This document shows, piece by piece, positions 9,013-18,266 of a stretch of DNA of 64,000 nucleotides (positions are counted from its first letter, which is position 1; each line of letters begins with the position of its first letter). Origin of the DNA: Tatumella sp. JGM118 (GTDB lineage Bacteria > Pseudomonadota > Gammaproteobacteria > Enterobacterales > Enterobacteriaceae); the NCBI RefSeq assembly GCF_018257515.1, contig NZ_JAERJR010000009.1:52391-116390 (forward strand). Direction: 5' to 3'. Under the pieces are notes generated by a model. It was not told the origin of the DNA and searched no databases. It saw only the letters and a program-made list of their open reading frames with translations. The position numbers were made by a program, and so were the translations under genes.

Positions 9013-10218
9013 ATGGCAGACAACTCCGGGAATATTTCAGAAGAAAACCCCCACTGGCAACGTAATCTCTGGGTTTGTACCCTGGGGTCATTCAGCACAT
9101 TGATTGCCATGAGTCTGCTGCTGCCTTTTCTTCCCCTTTATCTGCAGTCCTTAGGTGTTAAAGGCACGAGCAGTATTGCCCACTGGTCTGCCGTGGCCTA
9201 CGGGGCAACCTTTCTGACGGCGGCCCTGACGGCACCGTTATGGGGACGGCTGGCAGATACCTATGGCCGTAAACTGATGCTGATCAGGGCCAGTCTGGGG
9301 ATGGCTATTGCCATGTCACTGATGGGGATGGCAACAGCGCCGTGGCAGCTGGTCGCTTTACGCTTACTGGCCGGCTTACTGGGGGGTTATGCTTCCGGTT
9401 CAATGATTCTGGTGGCAGCACAAACCCCGAAAAAGAAAACAGGGTATGCCATCGGTATCCTGTCCGGCGGGATCATGGCCGGCAATATTGTCGGTCCGCT
9501 GGCCGGAGGCGTGCTTCCCGGTCTTATCGGGATCCGCGAAACCTTCCTGCTGACCGGGGGGATTATTTTTCTGGCTTTTCTGGGCACGCTGTTCTTTCTT
9601 AAAGAGGAACGCCAGCCGGCCAGACATTCCCCGTCGTCGTCTGCGGTACGACAACCGGCCCCTGTCGCGGTGAAGGTGATGTGGGTCTCTGCGATGTTAC
9701 TGATTTTCGCCACGATGTCTGTGGAACCGATTATTACCCTGTATGTTGCCAGCCTGATGTCTGATCTGACGCAGGCGACGTTGTTTACCGGCGTTATCAT
9801 GGCATCCACAGCCTTAGGCAGCATTATCTCCGCTCCGCGTATCGGCGCACTGGCTGACCGGACAGGCCACTGGCGTGTGCTGTGCGTCGGTTTACTGGTC
9901 TGTGGTGTTTTACTGATCCCGCAGGCCTTTGTAACCGCGGTCTGGCAGTTGCTGGTATTACGTTTCCTGATGGGGCTGGCGTTAGGCGGGATGTTACCCT
10001 GTATCACGGCGATTATCCGGCATCATGCACCGGCCGGACACACCGGTCACTTACTCGGGTATTCCACCTCGGCACAATATATCGGGCAGGTTTGCGGACC
10101 GCTGTTTGGCGGAGTGGTGGCTGGTCAGGCCGGGATGCCGGCAGTTTTCCTTGGCACGGCGATAATCATGCTGTCAGCCGCAGGGATCAACCGGGTCTGG
10201 TACAGGAAAATGGCATAA
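9013..10218 (+). CDS. MFS multidrug efflux pump, MdtG-like
   Basis: A 401-residue, 12-helix MFS antiporter resembling MdtG (YceE). Signatures are MSLLLPFLPLYLQSLGVKG in helix 1, the motif-A loop GRLADTYGRKLML, and RLLAGLLGGYASGSM. The related proteins export fosfomycin, deoxycholate and other compounds, so drug/H+ antiport is the likely role. The ATG at 9013 has an AGGTG ribosome site six bases upstream; the longer in-frame start at 8953 lies within the terminator region and lacks one. It converges on the POT permease. Confidence 0.8.
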   Translation: MADNSGNISEENPHWQRNLWVCTLGSFSTLIAMSLLLPFLPLYLQSLGVKGTSSIAHWSAVAYGATFLTAALTAPLWGRLADTYGRKLMLIRASLGMAIAMSLMGMATAPWQLVALRLLAGLLGGYASGSMILVAAQTPKKKTGYAIGILSGGIMAGNIVGPLAGGVLPGLIGIRETFLLTGGIIFLAFLGTLFFLKEERQPARHSPSSSAVRQPAPVAVKVMWVSAMLLIFATMSVEPIITLYVASLMSDLTQATLFTGVIMASTALGSIISAPRIGALADRTGHWRVLCVGLLVCGVLLIPQAFVTAVWQLLVLRFLMGLALGGMLPCITAIIRHHAPAGHTGHLLGYSTSAQYIGQVCGPLFGGVVAGQAGMPAVFLGTAIIMLSAAGINRVWYRKMA

Positions 10219-10225
10219 AAGAAGA

Positions 10226-10243
10226 CCCCGGCGGACGCCGGGG
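10226..10243 (-). terminator. Intrinsic terminator of the POT permease gene
   Basis: A CCCCGGC/GCCGGGG hairpin with a short loop, followed on the minus strand by TCTTCTTTTA. It ends the leftward permease transcript; the T-rich side does not serve the rightward MFS gene. Confidence 0.6.
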
Positions 10244-10253
10244 CCGGAAACAC

Positions 10254-11723
10254 TCAGGCCTCAGCACGGACCTGCGGGGTGATCATGCGGCGCAATAACG
10301 GGATAAGCACGGCGATCACGACAGCGGTAATCACCGAACCCCAGCCCAGCAGATTAAAGATATGGCTGTAGCCCGGGTTGGTGGCGACAGGCGTTGTGTT
10401 ACTGTTATCCGGCATCATGCCAGAGAAATAGTCTGCCAGTACCGAGGCCACTCCGGTCACCATCATCCAGCTACCCATCATCAATCCCTGATGCTGTTTC
10501 GGCGCCAGTTTCCCGATCATGGCATAGCCAATCGGCGAGATCAGCAGTTCACCGATACTCTGCAGAATATAACTGATGACTATCCATTTGAAGGCCATCA
10601 GACCATTACTGCCCGCCAGTGAGATCCCTACCGGTAAGACCAGCATGCCGAGACCGATAAACACCAGTGAAGAGGCGAACTGCATCGGAATATCAATCCG
10701 GTAACCTTTTTTACGCAGGTGGTTAAAGTACATCGCCATTAACGGACCACCGATCACAATGACGATGGTATTAATATTCTGGATCCACTGCGGGGCAACC
10801 TGCCAGCCATACACATTCAGGTCGATATTATGTTCGGAGAACAGCATCAGACCCATAGGTGCCAGCTGATAGAGTGACCAGAAGACCAGAGAACCCAGCA
10901 TCAGGATCAGGTAGGCACCCATACGTGAACGTTCATCTGCCACCGGGTGTTTCAGTGTCATCAGGCACAGCAGGATAAAGATCAGGCTACCGATAGCGAT
11001 AACAAAATAGCTACTGATGGCGGCATAGGTCAGCATCACACGAATGATCGGTAGCAACACAAGCAGGATTGCAATCCCGGCCACCAGACGCTGACGGTAG
11101 GTCGAGGGGCTGACCTGAGTCAGCGGCGTGTTTTTATCTTTCAGGTGACCCCAGAACATGAACGCTGCGATGATAGCGATGATGTTGCCCAGAGAAGCAA
11201 ACATAAACAGAGCTTTATAATTTTCGCTAAGCTGGTAATAGCCCGCGACAGTAAACCCGATAAAAAAGCCCAGGTTCATCCCGGCATAATTCCACAGGAA
11301 AGCGCTTTCACGGCGGTCATCTTCCGGTGCGAAACGCTGAGTCAGCATCATATTGAGGCAGGTAACATTCAGCCCGCTTCCGGTCAGGAACATGGCGAGT
11401 CCCCAATAGAGCCCGGTGACTCCGGCGCTGGCAATCAGGTAACAACCGATAACCTGCAACACCATCCCGAGCACAAACAGGTTACGGTTACTCAGATAGC
11501 GCCCGCCCAGGTATCCGCCAAACAGGTGGAGCCCATAGTTAAACGCGCCAAATACGCCCATGATGGCATTCGCTGAATCTTCGCTGAAGCCCAGTTTTTT
11601 GGTGGCGTACAGTACCAGTGTGGAATAAAGCACGGCAAAGCCGAGTGTGGAAAAGGTCTGGATGAAAAACAGAATGGCTGAGCCACTGATTTTCTCCGGT
11701 GTGGTTTTGACTGAAGCGTTCAA
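10254..11723 (-). CDS. POT/PTR2-family peptide MFS transporter (divergent, lacks ExxER motif)
   Basis: About 489 residues with 14 predicted helices in the proton-dependent oligopeptide transporter family. Family traits include SALVYGLxxxGGWLG-like FNYGLHLFGGYLGGRYLS, the FFIGFTVAGYYQLSENY region, and QSIGELLISPIGYAMIGKLAP near the C-terminus. The helix-1 ExxERFxYYG motif that couples protons in canonical DtpA/B is replaced by QTFSTLGFAVLYSTL. Di-/tripeptide uptake is therefore not assured. I prefer a TTG start at 11723 with AAGGGGAAA just upstream, giving a normal POT N-terminus; an ATG at 11819 adds 32 unusual residues. Confidence 0.78.
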   Translation of the reverse strand: MNASVKTTPEKISGSAILFFIQTFSTLGFAVLYSTLVLYATKKLGFSEDSANAIMGVFGAFNYGLHLFGGYLGGRYLSNRNLFVLGMVLQVIGCYLIASAGVTGLYWGLAMFLTGSGLNVTCLNMMLTQRFAPEDDRRESAFLWNYAGMNLGFFIGFTVAGYYQLSENYKALFMFASLGNIIAIIAAFMFWGHLKDKNTPLTQVSPSTYRQRLVAGIAILLVLLPIIRVMLTYAAISSYFVIAIGSLIFILLCLMTLKHPVADERSRMGAYLILMLGSLVFWSLYQLAPMGLMLFSEHNIDLNVYGWQVAPQWIQNINTIVIVIGGPLMAMYFNHLRKKGYRIDIPMQFASSLVFIGLGMLVLPVGISLAGSNGLMAFKWIVISYILQSIGELLISPIGYAMIGKLAPKQHQGLMMGSWMMVTGVASVLADYFSGMMPDNSNTTPVATNPGYSHIFNLLGWGSVITAVVIAVLIPLLRRMITPQVRAEA

Positions 11724-12213
11724 CGCTTTCCCCTTATTATGCGGATGTTGTGTAAATCTCTGACCGGCACCGTCGTCGCGATGCATTGGAGTTTTGTCAG
11801 GATTGTAAAAAAATGCCATCTTTCTGTAAAACTAACAACTGTTAAATCTGATTATTTATGCATTAAATCCGGTCTGATGTTCAAAAAGCCCTTGCCAGCG
11901 ACGGCTATTGGTAAATAACCAGAATAAAATTCCGCTGATTTTTCCTTCGTTTTTTTATGCAGGGCGTCAGGGCCAGGCGTGACGATACCGGACGTCGGGG
12001 GCGAAAGTTTCTGTCTGAAGAAGATGAAAAAATTTAATTGTTTTTACCTATCCGAATGATGTTTTTGATAGTTTATTCCTCGAATAAAGGGCGAGGACCC
12101 GGCCAATTCAGCGTTATACTTTCCTGAGTAAACAAAGAGTTGAGTCTTTCATCTATGCCTGGCATGCCGTGCTGGAGATTCTGACCGCTAACCATTTTCA
12201 TCTCAGGTGTGTT
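11724..12213. other. Divergent intergenic region between POT permease and EAL gene
   Basis: No gene is supported. The region is AT-rich, with a run of T-rich sequence near 11940-12080, and must hold promoters for both flanking genes. I could not identify a convincing -35/-10 pair. Confidence 0.4.
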
Positions 12214-12912
12214 ATGTCCCCTTTACAGCTTGCTAATTTTTCAATCAATTTTGTTTTCCAGCCGATGTTTGGTAAAACCGGAGAGTTGTTAGCGGTTGAA
12301 TGTTTATCGAGGATCACCGCCAACCACCAGGGGACAGCAATCTCTCCGGAATTTTTTTTCCAGAACGTCACACCTGCGATGAGCATTGACATACTTAAAG
12401 CACAGATTGCTTTAATTGAGTCTTACCGTGACTGGTTTATCCGCCACAATGTGATTGTGACGGTGAATATCGATGATAAGTCACTGGACTTTGTGAATGC
12501 ACATTACCTGTCAGAAGGTCACTCCTTTGCCGGTTTCATCCATTTTGAAGTCAATGAGTCTTCAGACAGTCTGGTGCCTGAGCCAAACCATACTCCGGTA
12601 TTCCATAAGCAGCGGACATTCTGGCTGGATGATTTTGGTTCCGGGCTTTCCGGATTCTCAGCTTTTTTCGATAATCAATTTCGCTATATCAAAATAGACC
12701 GATTTTTGTTCTGGAACTTTATGAGTAAGCCTGGCGGAAGCCAGTTGATGGGAGCGTTACTGAACTTCTTTTCATTAAATAATTGTAATGTTGTCGTCGA
12801 AGGTATCGAAACCGATCAGCATGAAAAATGGCTGTCTGAAATGCCTTATTATGCGTTACAAGGGAAGCTCTGGAAGGAGCTGACCATTGAAGAGTTGTGC
12901 TGTGCCGCCTGA
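12214..12912 (+). CDS. Stand-alone EAL-domain c-di-GMP phosphodiesterase (MrkJ-like)
   Basis: A 232-residue protein that is only an EAL domain, with no sensor or membrane part. The catalytic set looks intact: Glu29 (in AVECLSR, the EAL motif equivalent), Asn85 (VNID), Glu112/Glu115 (FEVNES), Asp139-Asp140 (LDDFGSG), Lys160 (IKID), Glu196 (VEGIE) and Gln216 (LQG). It should hydrolyse cyclic di-GMP in the cytosol. The ATG at 12214 has AGGTG four bases upstream. The next gene is a PilZ protein and a fimbrial operon follows, the same company that MrkJ keeps in Klebsiella. A YdiV-like non-catalytic role is less likely given the intact residues. Confidence 0.82.
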   Translation: MSPLQLANFSINFVFQPMFGKTGELLAVECLSRITANHQGTAISPEFFFQNVTPAMSIDILKAQIALIESYRDWFIRHNVIVTVNIDDKSLDFVNAHYLSEGHSFAGFIHFEVNESSDSLVPEPNHTPVFHKQRTFWLDDFGSGLSGFSAFFDNQFRYIKIDRFLFWNFMSKPGGSQLMGALLNFFSLNNCNVVVEGIETDQHEKWLSEMPYYALQGKLWKELTIEELCCAA

Positions 12913-13053
12913 TACCGCAGCGTTATGACGTCTGTGGCGCCACAGGCGGTGGAGCCCTGTCTGCTATGCCATAAAGAGAGCAAGCCTTGTGAACATTTCC
13001 CTATTTTTATATGTTATTTTACAGGTTCTCTTAAGTAAGAAGGCTTATCTGCT

Positions 13054-13761
13054 ATGGCTGGTGTTAATACTGATCTGCGGACGCTCAGAAATGATCGTTT
13101 TGAACTGGTCGCTATCCTGCGTACTCTGCTGAAAGAAAAACATCGTTTGAGCCTCAGTTCGGAAGAGGGACACGATTTCGAATTGTTACGTGTTGAATCC
13201 AGCCGTGTTTATCTGAGCCTGCCGCAGGCTGACTTTACGTTACCCGCAACACTTGAGCTCAGTGCAGAAGGGCGTGAAGCAAAAATTATTTTTACCCTGA
13301 ATGCCGTGCGTGAGGAACAGACCGCCGCGGGGACGATACTGACCGGTGACCTCGGTGATGAGTTTAATTATTTTCAACGGCGCATTAATCTGCGGGTGCC
13401 ACTGCCACTCTGGAAGAATTTTACCCTGACGTTGCCGTTATCAGGATTCAGTGCCCCCCAACCGTTCATCATCTATGACTTTTCGGTGGGCGGATTAGGC
13501 GTCTATACCCCGAATCCGTTGTCACAAAAAATCAAAGTCGGGTCGGTATTTAAGAAAGCATTATTGTCACTGGGTGAATACGGTGAATTTAAAGCCAATA
13601 TAGAGATCATCGCGCTCAACGAACTGGAAGAAGAACTGCCGGAATATCCGGGATATCAGCAACGTATGTCGGTCAGGTTTACCAATCTGTCACTGATAAA
13701 TCAGCGTAACTTCCAGAAAATTGCGTATGCGTTTGAAGTTAACTTCAAGCGTAAGCGATAA
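13054..13761 (+). CDS. PilZ-domain c-di-GMP effector, MrkH/YcgR-like
   Basis: A 235-residue two-domain protein: an N-terminal YcgR-like domain (about 14-105) and a C-terminal PilZ domain. The c-di-GMP-binding motifs are RxxxR at Arg110-Arg114 (QRRINLR) and DxSxxG at Asp142-Ser144-Gly147 (DFSVGG). Length, the segment LGEYGEF and the basic C-terminal tail (NFKRKR) resemble MrkH of Klebsiella, a PilZ activator of type 3 fimbria genes, at least as well as the flagellar brake YcgR. No flagellar gene is nearby and a fimbrial operon converges on it. A fimbrial regulator is the favoured role, by inference. Confidence 0.78.
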   Translation: MAGVNTDLRTLRNDRFELVAILRTLLKEKHRLSLSSEEGHDFELLRVESSRVYLSLPQADFTLPATLELSAEGREAKIIFTLNAVREEQTAAGTILTGDLGDEFNYFQRRINLRVPLPLWKNFTLTLPLSGFSAPQPFIIYDFSVGGLGVYTPNPLSQKIKVGSVFKKALLSLGEYGEFKANIEIIALNELEEELPEYPGYQQRMSVRFTNLSLINQRNFQKIAYAFEVNFKRKR

Positions 13762-13895
13762 CACTGCCCTGACTTCCTTCCTGTGGCCGGCGTTTTCTTC
13801 GGTACTCTTACACCCTGCTGATTCACGATATTCCGCGTGGTTCCTGTCTCAGATGACAGGCTGCGAACGGCCCCGTTACGGGGCCGCGGAAAGGC

Positions 13896-14957
13896 TTATT
13901 TGAACGTAATATTGACGGTGGCAGTGGTACTGAAGGTGCCTACCGTTGGCGTATTGGTAAGCCATTTCAGATATGCGTTGTAACCCACCGGGATGGTTGT
14001 CGTAGAGCTGCTGGTAATGGCGGTGGTGGTAAAGGGATTCACCTGACCAAAGACAATCGGTGTACTGGTATTACTCTGAGTCGTCAGATAAATGCCGATG
14101 CCGGGTTTGGTGGACGGGATAAGCAGTGTGGAATCACTGGTACTCACATCATTACTGCTGAAACTGGCCACCAGCTGCTGACCGACACAGCCACCGCCAG
14201 CGACATTCGCGGTAACCGTAAAGGGTATGGTTTTGGCTATTTTTCCGACCGCAGAGGTTTCACGCATTACGCTACCAAAATTAATATTCGACGGCGAAAT
14301 GGTGACGGTCGGAGTACACTGTATTACATTGATATTATTGAAGTTGGTCAGGTTGGCGACATAGTTACTGTTGGGGGTGCTGTTAATGCCTAACTCACCA
14401 TCCACCTGGAAAACTCTGGCCGTACCGATATCAGTAAAGCTGGTCGGCGGGGCAACCCCGGTCGCTTTCAGATAAATAGAGAAGGTAAAACTGATGGTCA
14501 GCGGTCTGGCTTGCCCGTAACGACTGTAATACTGAGAATCAGCCACCGTTCCCCGCCCGACATCCAGTGCTTTGGAGGCGACCGCGGTATTGATCGAATC
14601 ATAATCTTTACCGTTAATTGTCACCCCGACACTCAGGGATGAGTTTACTTTACTCAGGTCGCCCTGAGGGTTCCAGTAGAGCCAGGCATCCTCCCCCTGG
14701 GGATGGCTTTGCATATCCCAGCAGGTAAAAGTGGCGGTATAGGTGGAGGAACGCCACAGTACTCTGCCAGCGGTGAAGTCGGATTTAGCGAACGAGACCG
14801 AACCAATGGGAAAGTTTTGTGAAATAGAGCCGGTCGGTGAAGGCGTTCCGGCATTACTGCCCTGACGGCAGGAAAGCGCGTAGCTTTGCTGGCTGACGAA
14901 GATCGCGCAGAGCACCAGCAGAGAGCCCAATAGTTTTTTTAGGGTGTGCAATGTCAT
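13896..14957 (-). CDS. Fimbrial tip adhesin-like protein
   Basis: A 353-residue secreted fimbrial protein and last gene of the chaperone-usher operon. A signal peptide (about 1-27, ending QQSYA) is followed by an N-terminal domain of about 190 residues and a C-terminal pilin domain starting near IQCTPTVTISPSNINFGSV, which ends in the beta-strand TATVNITFK that donates to the chaperone. The two-domain size fits a tip adhesin (MrkD/FimH-like layout). The receptor cannot be read from the sequence. It begins 11 bases after the usher stop. Confidence 0.82.
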   Translation of the reverse strand: MTLHTLKKLLGSLLVLCAIFVSQQSYALSCRQGSNAGTPSPTGSISQNFPIGSVSFAKSDFTAGRVLWRSSTYTATFTCWDMQSHPQGEDAWLYWNPQGDLSKVNSSLSVGVTINGKDYDSINTAVASKALDVGRGTVADSQYYSRYGQARPLTISFTFSIYLKATGVAPPTSFTDIGTARVFQVDGELGINSTPNSNYVANLTNFNNINVIQCTPTVTISPSNINFGSVMRETSAVGKIAKTIPFTVTANVAGGGCVGQQLVASFSSNDVSTSDSTLLIPSTKPGIGIYLTTQSNTSTPIVFGQVNPFTTTAITSSSTTTIPVGYNAYLKWLTNTPTVGTFSTTATVNITFK

Positions 14958-14968
14958 TGCCTGGCTCC

Positions 14969-17527
14969 TCAGGGGCGTTGGCAGGTCAGTGTAATTTCCT
15001 GATATCCGATCGTTTTGGTCTGTTTAGCCAGATTATCGGGAATGAGTAATGAACATTTATCTGTCGGGCCTTCACCCCATTTGACGGTCAGTTTCTCTCC
15101 GGAGGCAACACCGGAAACAAAGAGATCACCATTCGTACCCACCGTACCACTATTGCGTCCCTGAGCGTTAAAGACTCCGGCACCAATCTGCGGATAGCTG
15201 TGATCCGGCAGGGAAGAGTGGATCAACAGGCTGTGGCCATAGAAGGTATTAAAGTTAACCCGTACAATGGCTTTCTGCGTCGGGACGGTCTGGATGATCG
15301 ATTGCGGGATATCCAGTCCCGGGCGCATATCTTCGGTATTCAGTGCGATAGTATTGTATCTGTACGGTGTCACGTTATTGATAATGGCGTAACCAAAACG
15401 GTCAATTTTAACGCCCGGCGCATTCAGAATGCCGACGCCTTCAGCGTTTTTCGCTTTGACAATAGCAAAGGTATCTCCCAGCGGCTGCGACAGCGTGACG
15501 CCGCCGGAGTGAACCACAACCCCGCCACTGGCACCCAATGAAGTCTGGGTATAATTGTTACTGTAGCTATAGCTACCGTTAAGATTACCCATACTGCCCT
15601 GATAACCCATGTTAGCGCCGCTGTTTTGTCCGCCGGATTCGGTATGTCCGGTGCTGACGCCGTAGCTCAGACGGTTATCATCCAGCAAGGTTCCGGAAAC
15701 GCCGGTGTTATAACTGTCACCCGATTTCTGATCATGGGCCAGCTGAGTGGTAGAGACAATCACGTTGTTATGGTTGTTCCAGACCAGCGGGATAGAAAGC
15801 GTCATGTTGACGCTGTTGTCCGAATAACCGTACTGGGATCGGGTCGATTGCCAGTAGACACCATAGCTGACACCCTTCCAGGAGTTTGAGTACCCCAATT
15901 GCACGGTGCGGGTTTTCTCGCTGGTGCCCCAGTAACGTTGCTGGTTAGCGTTGACGTAGACACTGCCATAACCTTTAAGGTTCTGGTTAATCGACAGTTC
16001 CATGCGCTCACGTTTGTTGGCATAGATGTTCGAGTAATAGGTAGCGTTATTAGTCTGAGCCCAGCCGGGGGTACCGATAGCCGTATCATTCGGGTCGATA
16101 TAGTCGCTTTCGTACTGTCCGTCTCTCCAGTCGCGTCGTTCCTGCACGGCATCACTGAAATCATAATATCCGGAGGTCGAATACCGGTAACCGGCCAGCC
16201 TGAAATCGGTCCCCATGCTATCCAGTGATTTAGCATACAGAATACGATAGCTTTGACCTTGTTTAGTATCACCAGAGGCCAGATTGGTTTTGGCATAACT
16301 GCCATCCAGGGAGACGGCCCCCAGGTTTCCGAGGCCGGTTCCCATGCCCATCACGGCCGACTGATAGTTATCAGCGACGATGACGCCACCGTAAGGGGTC
16401 AGGTTATGGCTGATCCCGCGGGCCACGGTGCCCTGAATAAATTGCGGCTGATATCCACTGATGCCATCGTGATAGCGACCGGCGGTGACTTCATAATTCC
16501 ACAGTCCGTCACGCAACATATTGGTGACAGACGAATAGGCCACGGTAAAGTTTTTCTGTGTCCCGTCGGCTTCCGTCACGGTGACATACAACGTACCGCT
16601 GGTATTCGGGTAGAGATCATGGATTGCAAACGGGCCTGGCGGCACCGTTGTACTGTAGACCAGATAACCGTTCTGACGGATAGTCACCCGCGCATTGGAG
16701 GAGGCCACCCCACGGACGACAGGCGCGTAGTTACGCATACTGTCCGGAAGCATGTCATCAACACTACTGAGTTTTACGCCGCGAAACTGGATGCTATCAA
16801 AAACACTGTTGCTGGTGGAGGACTGCCCTATCAGCAACCGGCTACGCATGGCGATAATATCGGTCTCTGCCCAGCTGGAGATATTATTCCAGTGGGAACC
16901 GCTGACATTATCGTGGGTATAGTTACCGTTCTGACGTAAACGCCAGCGTCCCAGGTTAATTCCGTTATTCAGCGACAAGAAACTGTACTCACTGTCTTCA
17001 GAGGAGTAGTTTCCATGATAATTATTTTTATCATAGTTCGCTGTGTAATTAATAAAACCGGCATTCACCCCCTGATCCCAGATACGGGTCGGGATGGTTC
17101 CTAACGGCACGGTTTTCAGATGGGTTTGCGGGACGGTCAGATCGATACGCTGTTGGGTAATATCCGGGTCAACCTTACCGTCGGGGATATATTTCCTGAG
17201 GTCGACGCATTGCTGACCCGCCAGGGGGGCCGGCAGAATAATGCCATAGCCGTATAGTTGCTCAGTACTGAAACAGGGACGGACACCGTCCGGTGAACGA
17301 ATAAAGGTCACCGGCAGGCTATCGACTTTCTGTGAATTAAGGTAAATATCAAACGGATAGGTGCCAGGCTGAATACTGTCACCGACCGATACCTCGCGTG
17401 CAGAATTGAGGTTGGCCGCACCATGAACAAATTGCATATTAAACTCTTCAGCGCTTGCGCCTGACACTGCCAGCAGACCCGGTAATGCAACGACAAGCGT
17501 CAGAGTGTAATTTGTCTTTTTTTTCAT
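14969..17527 (-). CDS. Fimbrial outer-membrane usher protein (FimD family)
   Basis: An 852-residue usher that assembles and secretes fimbrial subunits. Its order is: a signal peptide ending SGASA; the N-terminal chaperone-binding domain (EEFNMQFVHGAANLNSAREVSVGD); a 24-strand barrel with plug domain (MLPDSMRNYAPVVRGVA and YPNTSGTLYVTVTEADGT are family hallmarks); and C-terminal domains with a conserved Cys pair around CSLLIPDN and LTCQRP. Length is normal for the family and no frameshift is seen. The gene sits between chaperone and adhesin in one leftward operon. Confidence 0.93.
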   Translation of the reverse strand: MKKKTNYTLTLVVALPGLLAVSGASAEEFNMQFVHGAANLNSAREVSVGDSIQPGTYPFDIYLNSQKVDSLPVTFIRSPDGVRPCFSTEQLYGYGIILPAPLAGQQCVDLRKYIPDGKVDPDITQQRIDLTVPQTHLKTVPLGTIPTRIWDQGVNAGFINYTANYDKNNYHGNYSSEDSEYSFLSLNNGINLGRWRLRQNGNYTHDNVSGSHWNNISSWAETDIIAMRSRLLIGQSSTSNSVFDSIQFRGVKLSSVDDMLPDSMRNYAPVVRGVASSNARVTIRQNGYLVYSTTVPPGPFAIHDLYPNTSGTLYVTVTEADGTQKNFTVAYSSVTNMLRDGLWNYEVTAGRYHDGISGYQPQFIQGTVARGISHNLTPYGGVIVADNYQSAVMGMGTGLGNLGAVSLDGSYAKTNLASGDTKQGQSYRILYAKSLDSMGTDFRLAGYRYSTSGYYDFSDAVQERRDWRDGQYESDYIDPNDTAIGTPGWAQTNNATYYSNIYANKRERMELSINQNLKGYGSVYVNANQQRYWGTSEKTRTVQLGYSNSWKGVSYGVYWQSTRSQYGYSDNSVNMTLSIPLVWNNHNNVIVSTTQLAHDQKSGDSYNTGVSGTLLDDNRLSYGVSTGHTESGGQNSGANMGYQGSMGNLNGSYSYSNNYTQTSLGASGGVVVHSGGVTLSQPLGDTFAIVKAKNAEGVGILNAPGVKIDRFGYAIINNVTPYRYNTIALNTEDMRPGLDIPQSIIQTVPTQKAIVRVNFNTFYGHSLLIHSSLPDHSYPQIGAGVFNAQGRNSGTVGTNGDLFVSGVASGEKLTVKWGEGPTDKCSLLIPDNLAKQTKTIGYQEITLTCQRP

Positions 17528-17550
17528 GGTAAGCCGTTTCCGAAGTCTAT

Positions 17551-18231
17551 TTATTTTACCGGAAAGTCATTCACTTCAGAGGTACCACCAAAATCATTGA
17601 CGTAACTGAATGAGACGGTAGATCCGATCTGAGTATTTGCCGGAAGAGTGAACGTTCTGTCAGAAAATGGCGATACCATATCCAGATAAATATCCTGAGC
17701 GCTACCCTTTTTCAGGTGCAGGCGGTTCAATGAGATATACATCGGACCTTTATTGGTCACCACTAATTTATTCCCGGTTTGTTTCCACACCAGTTTCAGG
17801 ACTTCCTTATCCAGCGTCGTATTCAGCCCCTGTGGGCGATAAAAAAGTTTTAAACGACTGTGGACTGCAATTTGCAAGGTATTTGCTTCTTTTGCCGCGG
17901 GAGGAATTTCCTGAAGATTAATCCAGAATAATGACTCGCGGTCTGCCGGTAATCCATGACCGGCATAAATAAAGCGGAGTGTCGCTTCTTTACCCGCATC
18001 GATACGCATGATGGGTGGGATCACCTGCATCGGAATCGTTGCGGTACTGCTACGATCTTCATTTTCCAGCCAGCTTTGCAACATGTAATTCTGGTCGCTC
18101 TCGTTTTTCAAAGAGAGCGAAGCAGAACTGCTGTCTGAATTATAAATGACTCTGGTAGCTTCCAGTTGTATTGCTGCAAACGATGAGACTGAAAACAGCT
18201 GGATCAGTGCAAAAAAGATAAATTTCTTCAT
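17551..18231 (-). CDS. Periplasmic fimbrial chaperone
   Basis: A 226-residue PapD/FimC-family chaperone with two immunoglobulin-like domains. After the signal peptide (MKKFIFFALIQLFSVSSFA) come IQLEATRVIYNSDSSSASLSLKN and FRYIYAGHGLPADRESLFWINLQEIPP; the latter matches the chaperone signature. Key Arg and Lys residues that anchor the subunit C-terminus are visible (ATRVIY; SRLKLFYRP). The ATG at 18231 lies after AGGAAG; a neighbouring ATG at 18234 is equally possible. Confidence 0.92.
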   Translation of the reverse strand: MKKFIFFALIQLFSVSSFAAIQLEATRVIYNSDSSSASLSLKNESDQNYMLQSWLENEDRSSTATIPMQVIPPIMRIDAGKEATLRFIYAGHGLPADRESLFWINLQEIPPAAKEANTLQIAVHSRLKLFYRPQGLNTTLDKEVLKLVWKQTGNKLVVTNKGPMYISLNRLHLKKGSAQDIYLDMVSPFSDRTFTLPANTQIGSTVSFSYVNDFGGTSEVNDFPVK

Positions 18232-18266
18232 CATTACTTCCTGTTTTGCCACCAGAGTCTTGGCGA

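Noticed and set aside
9387..10007. A 206-codon minus-strand open frame inside the MdtG-like gene
   Set aside because: It is antisense to a well-supported MFS gene and shows low-complexity, non-domain sequence.
16253..16939. A 228-codon open frame on the plus strand inside the usher gene
   Set aside because: It is antisense to a clear FimD-family usher, has no ribosome site and no family-like sequence; it is a shadow of the usher's codon use.
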